Both the position numbers and the translations under genes were made by a program. Under the pieces are notes generated by a model that was not told the DNA's origin, did not search any database, and saw only the letters and a list, made by a program, of their open reading frames with translations. Below, piece after piece: positions 60,632 to 64,000 of a DNA stretch of 64,000 bases. Numbering within the stretch: the stretch's first letter is position 1; every line of letters begins with the position of its first letter. This DNA is from an uncultured Pseudoruegeria sp. (GTDB taxonomy: Bacteria; Pseudomonadota; Alphaproteobacteria; Rhodobacterales; Rhodobacteraceae). The stretch lies in assembly GCA_947498155.1 (NCBI GenBank), contig CANMJD010000001.1, forward strand, positions 1,240,001-1,304,000, in the 5' to 3' direction.

Positions 60632-60661
60632 TTGACAGGTTATAGCACTATTTGCTATTTT
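60632..60661 (+). promoter_or_regulatory. Sigma70-like promoter with inverted repeat in the spacer
   Basis: TTGACA-(18)-TATTTT; ATAGCA-ctatt-TGCTAT lies at 60642-60658. Confidence 0.6.
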
Positions 60662-60680
60662 AGAGCGGCAAGGAGATGCC

Positions 60681-61091
60681 ATGAACCGAACAATTCCTAT
60701 ATCAACCGACGTGTTCGCTGCGATTTGGGCGCGGCGACTAGATGGCGAAGAGAGCGAAGACGCGATCCTGCGCCGCGTTCTTGGGTGCGATCCAGAAAGC
60801 GCGACTCCCGCAAGCAATACGATCAACGAAGTCGACATCGGCTACGTGGACACGCGGAACAACGTGACGTTCCCTCGTGGCTTCACTATCTTTCGCACTT
60901 ACAAACGTAAGGAGTTCGCCGCCGTGGCCGAAGGAGGGCATTGGCGCAGGACCGACAATGGTCAGACATACAGCACCCTGAACCAGCTCAACGTTTCCAT
61001 CGCAGCCGGAAATGAAAACGTCTGGAACGGCAACTGGAAGTTCAAAGAGGCAGACGGCACCATTAAATCAATAGATGCGCTTCGCGTCTGA
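60681..61091 (+). CDS. Hypothetical protein, possible RHH/SeqA-N-like N-terminus plus RAMA-like C-terminus
   Basis: AAGGAGA RBS; ISTDVFAAIWARRLDGEESEDAILRRVLG; IFRTYKRKEFAAVAEGGHWRRTDNGQTYSTLNQLNVSIAAGNENVWNGNWKFKEADG. Domain call is by eye. Confidence 0.6.
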   Translation: MNRTIPISTDVFAAIWARRLDGEESEDAILRRVLGCDPESATPASNTINEVDIGYVDTRNNVTFPRGFTIFRTYKRKEFAAVAEGGHWRRTDNGQTYSTLNQLNVSIAAGNENVWNGNWKFKEADGTIKSIDALRV

Positions 61092-61158
61092 CCGACGGCC
61101 AAGCTGCCTCAATTCCAAAGTGATGGCAATCAAAGAGCCCACACAATGTAATTTATCT

Positions 61159-61192
61159 AATTTTTGCAGTAGTAATTACTACTGCAAAAATT
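61159..61192. promoter_or_regulatory. 34-bp perfect palindrome upstream of the RM promoter
   Basis: AATTTTTGCAGTAGTAA|TTACTACTGCAAAAATT. Confidence 0.9.
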
Positions 61193-61196
61193 CAAC

Positions 61197-61225
61197 TTGA
61201 CAATCTTTGGGTTGGGTTGTATTGT
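61197..61225 (+). promoter_or_regulatory. Sigma70-like promoter of the RM operon
   Basis: TTGACA-(17)-TATTGT; expected +1 about 61232, coinciding with ATG. Confidence 0.7.
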
Positions 61226-61231
61226 TTGAGC

Positions 61232-61906
61232 ATGATCTACAGACAAAAAACCATAACCCTGTCCGATGCGTGCAGCATTCAAAGCGGCTACACCGCACGC
61301 TCCGCGCTCGTCAGCGACGAGGCCATGGGGCATCCGGCACTCCAGCTGGGCGATCTGCGCGGCGATGATGAAATAGAGCTGGGTGGAGCTTCACGCTTCA
61401 GGTTGGAGGGGAAGCTGGCGCGTTACATAGTTGAACCTGGGGACATCCTGTTCCGCTCTCGCGGCGAAAAGAACACTGCGGTGATGGCCGTCGGCAGCGA
61501 GGGTGATGAAGCCATCGCCCTCTTGCCTCTGATGATTCTGCACGCCTATGTCGACACAATACTGCCGGAATTTCTGATGTGGTCCATCAATCAGCCCGAG
61601 GCGCAACGCTACCTGGATAGCTCTGCGCAGGGCACCAAGCTAAGGATGATCAAGCGGGAAGTGCTGGAGAAAATGCCAATCAGCATTCCTGACCTGGCAA
61701 CGCAAAAGATGGTGATTGAGGCAAGTCGCCTGTCGGCCCGCGAGGCGGCCTTGTTGCGCGAACTCGCCCAAAAGAAAGAAGAATTTATGAGCTTCACCCT
61801 GCTGCGTCAGGTGCGAAACGCCCAGCTTCACGGCAATGAAGCTGGGCATCCTGAAGCCCGTCAGCCGTCTAAGCACGCGGGCAAACTGCAACCGACAAAC
61901 TCATGA
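61232..61906 (+). CDS. Half-size type I restriction specificity (HsdS)-like protein
   Basis: HsdS-like TRD pattern (VEPGDILFRSRGEKNTAVMAV; GTKLRMIKREVLEKMPISIPDLATQKMVIEASRLSAREAALLRELAQKKEEFM). Confidence 0.75.
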   Translation: MIYRQKTITLSDACSIQSGYTARSALVSDEAMGHPALQLGDLRGDDEIELGGASRFRLEGKLARYIVEPGDILFRSRGEKNTAVMAVGSEGDEAIALLPLMILHAYVDTILPEFLMWSINQPEAQRYLDSSAQGTKLRMIKREVLEKMPISIPDLATQKMVIEASRLSAREAALLRELAQKKEEFMSFTLLRQVRNAQLHGNEAGHPEARQPSKHAGKLQPTNS

Positions 61907-61914
61907 GGTGAATA

Positions 61915-62220
61915 ATGTCGATCAATATCGGAAGCTACCATGCCGAAGGCCCCTTCGGCAATGACAACAATCTTCAGGCCCGCTCAGGCGTCTACGTAAT
62001 CCTTGGCCGTCGCACCGTGACCGCCAATTGGAGCGTTGTGGATGTCGGCGAGTCTGAAAATGTCCGCCAGCGTGTCTCCAATCACGACCGCGTCCCTTGC
62101 TGGCGCGGACAAGGCCATGCTGAACTGAACGTTGCGGCGATTTATGCGGATGAGCAAAGCCGCATGCTCATCGAACGCCAGCTGCGCGCGCAGTTCAAGC
62201 CGCCCTGTGGATTGATTTGA
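61915..62220 (+). CDS. GIY-YIG-like small protein
   Basis: SGVYVILGRRTVTANWSVVDVGESENVRQRVSNHDRVPCWRGQGHAELNVAAIYADEQSRMLIERQLRAQFKPPCG. Confidence 0.65.
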   Translation: MSINIGSYHAEGPFGNDNNLQARSGVYVILGRRTVTANWSVVDVGESENVRQRVSNHDRVPCWRGQGHAELNVAAIYADEQSRMLIERQLRAQFKPPCGLI

Positions 62221-62279
62221 GAAAACAGTTGGGGTGGGAAAGTTTCCCACTCCATAATTACACGCAAAAGGAATTGAAA

Positions 62280-63800
62280 ATGAACGATAAGTTGACACAG
62301 ACGGAAGTGAACAATGCAGCATGGGCCGCCTGCGACACCTTCCGTGGCGCGGTCGATCCCGCGCAATACAAAGACTACATCCTGGTGATGTTGTTCCTGA
62401 AGTACATTACAGACAACTGGAACGACCACTTCGAGACCTATCGCAAGCAATATGGCGATGATGATGTCCGCATCCGTCGTCGCATGGAACGGGAGCGCTT
62501 CTACCTGCCTGAAGGTGCGAGTTTCTATGACCTCTACGAGCAGCGCAACGAGCCGAACATCGGCGAGCTGATCAACATCGCCCTCGAAGACATCGAAGAC
62601 AAAAACCGCGTCAAGCTCGAAGGCGTGTTCCGCAATATCGACTTCAACTCAGAATCGAACCTTGGCCGCACCAAGGATCGCAACCGCCGCTTGAAAAACC
62701 TCCTCGAAGACTTCAACAAGCCCGCCCTCGACCTGCGCCCGTCGCGGGTGAAGGAAGACATTATTGGCGAAACCTATATCTATCTGATTTCTCGCTTTGC
62801 CTCGGACGCAGGCAAGAAGGCAGGAGAGTTTTTTACCCCAGCCCCCGTCTCCGGCTTGCTAGCAAAACTCGCCGCGCCAAAGGTAGGCAACACGATCTGC
62901 GACCCAGCCTGTGGCTCAGGCTCGCTGCTAATCAAAGCGTCCGAAATGGTCGGTTCCGATAACTTCGCGCTCTATGGGCAGGAAGTGAACGGCGCGACCT
63001 GGGCTTTGGCACGAATGAATATGTTCCTGCACGCCAAGGACGCCGCGCGCATTGAATGGTGTGACACCCTGAACAGCCCTGCGCTGATCGAGGGAGACCA
63101 CTTACAGAAGTTCGATGTTGTCCTCGCCAATCCGCCGTTCTCGCTCGACAAGTGGGGCGCAGATGGCGCGGATACAGACCAGTACAACCGCTACTGGCGG
63201 GGCATTCCACCGAAGTCCAAAGGCGATTATGCCTTCATCACGCACATGATCGAGATCGCCAAGCGCCAGTCAGGCCGCGTGGCGGTGATCGTTCCGCATG
63301 GCGTCCTGTTCCGGGGCGGGGCAGAGGGCAAAATTCGTCAGCAGCTGATCGAGGAAAACCTCCTCGACGCCGTTGTCGGGCTTCCCGCGAACCTCTTCAC
63401 CACCACGGGCATTCCCGTCGCCATTCTGGTCTTCGACCGTTCCCGCGAGGAAGGCGGTGCGAACGCAGATCGCAAGGACGTGCTCTTCATCGACGCCAGC
63501 AAAGAGTTCATGCCTGGCAAAGCCCAGAACGTGATGGACGAAGACACCCATATCAAGAAGGTGCTCGACACCTACAGCGCCCGCACTGAGATCGAGAAGT
63601 ATTCTCACCTCGCCAGTACCGATGAGATTGCCGAGAACGGCTATAACCTCAACATCCCGCGCTACGTGGACACCTTCGAAGCGGAGGAAGAGATCGACGT
63701 TGCAGCCGTGCAAGCGGACATCGTGCGGATCGAGGGTGAGCTCGCAGACGTGCGCGCGAAGATGTCGGGCTATCTGAAGGAGCTCGGGATTGATGCGTAG
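62280..63800 (+). CDS. hsdM: Type I restriction-modification methyltransferase subunit
   Basis: AGEFFTPAPVSGLLAKLAAPKVGNTICDPACGSGSLLIKA and DVVLANPPFSLDKWG (NPPF catalytic motif). Confidence 0.96.
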   Translation: MNDKLTQTEVNNAAWAACDTFRGAVDPAQYKDYILVMLFLKYITDNWNDHFETYRKQYGDDDVRIRRRMERERFYLPEGASFYDLYEQRNEPNIGELINIALEDIEDKNRVKLEGVFRNIDFNSESNLGRTKDRNRRLKNLLEDFNKPALDLRPSRVKEDIIGETYIYLISRFASDAGKKAGEFFTPAPVSGLLAKLAAPKVGNTICDPACGSGSLLIKASEMVGSDNFALYGQEVNGATWALARMNMFLHAKDAARIEWCDTLNSPALIEGDHLQKFDVVLANPPFSLDKWGADGADTDQYNRYWRGIPPKSKGDYAFITHMIEIAKRQSGRVAVIVPHGVLFRGGAEGKIRQQLIEENLLDAVVGLPANLFTTTGIPVAILVFDRSREEGGANADRKDVLFIDASKEFMPGKAQNVMDEDTHIKKVLDTYSARTEIEKYSHLASTDEIAENGYNLNIPRYVDTFEAEEEIDVAAVQADIVRIEGELADVRAKMSGYLKELGIDA

Positions 63801-64000
63801 TCACAGCGAGCCCCTAAAGCCATTCCCTAATCTTGGAAATGACTTGCCGTCTGGGTGGAGCAGAGCCCGACTGGATGATGTTGCTGATCGGGCAAGCGGG
63901 CACACGCCCGATCAGAAGAAATCAGAATACTGGAACGGAGGCGTTAGTTGGGTTTCGCTCGCTGATAGTGGCAAGCTTGATCGAGGCTATATCGAGGAGA
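63793..64000 (+). CDS. hsdS: Type I restriction specificity subunit, 3' end cut by window
   Basis: Translation of 63793-64000: MRSHSEPLKPFPNLGNDLPSGWSRARLDDVADRASGHTPDQKKSEYWNGGVSWVSLADSGKLDRGYIEE; overlaps the hsdM stop. Confidence 0.85.
   Translation, partial: MRSHSEPLKPFPNLGNDLPSGWSRARLDDVADRASGHTPDQKKSEYWNGGVSWVSLADSGKLDRGYIEE

Overview
The GC-rich window looks like an alphaproteobacterial (Rhodobacterales/Roseobacter-type) replicon. This lineage call is inferred from protein style, with no database search. About 1-50.6 kb is ordinary catabolic and housekeeping DNA: a TRAP transporter/UxaA/oxidoreductase operon, modABC, a type I secretion locus with an RTX/choice-of-anchor-L protein, a formylglycine-generating-enzyme homologue, FAH-family, GH13, HupE, rpsO-pnp, msrB, two DUF3604 proteins flanking an MFS transporter, oxyR/katG, an acyl-CoA catabolic cluster and an amidohydrolase/DUF3299/porin set. 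About 50.6-64 kb is accessory DNA: an IS3-type transposase remnant, MobC, relaxase and VirD4 coupling protein without a visible T4SS, small membrane ORFs, HipBA, an ArdC antirestriction protein and a type I restriction-modification locus running off the right edge. The observations most worth a second look are: (i) the RM locus, with a perfect 34-bp palindrome abutting a near-consensus and apparently leaderless promoter, a half-size HsdS-like protein, a stand-alone GIY-YIG-like protein, and an upstream small protein whose own promoter holds an inverted repeat; (ii) an 88-nt cloverleaf-like set of nested inverted repeats near 59.3 kb; (iii) an in-frame internally deleted mmsA remnant; (iv) a C-terminal extension on the T1SS ABC protein; (v) a modA apparently starting at AUA. 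No rRNA, tRNA or CRISPR array was recognised.
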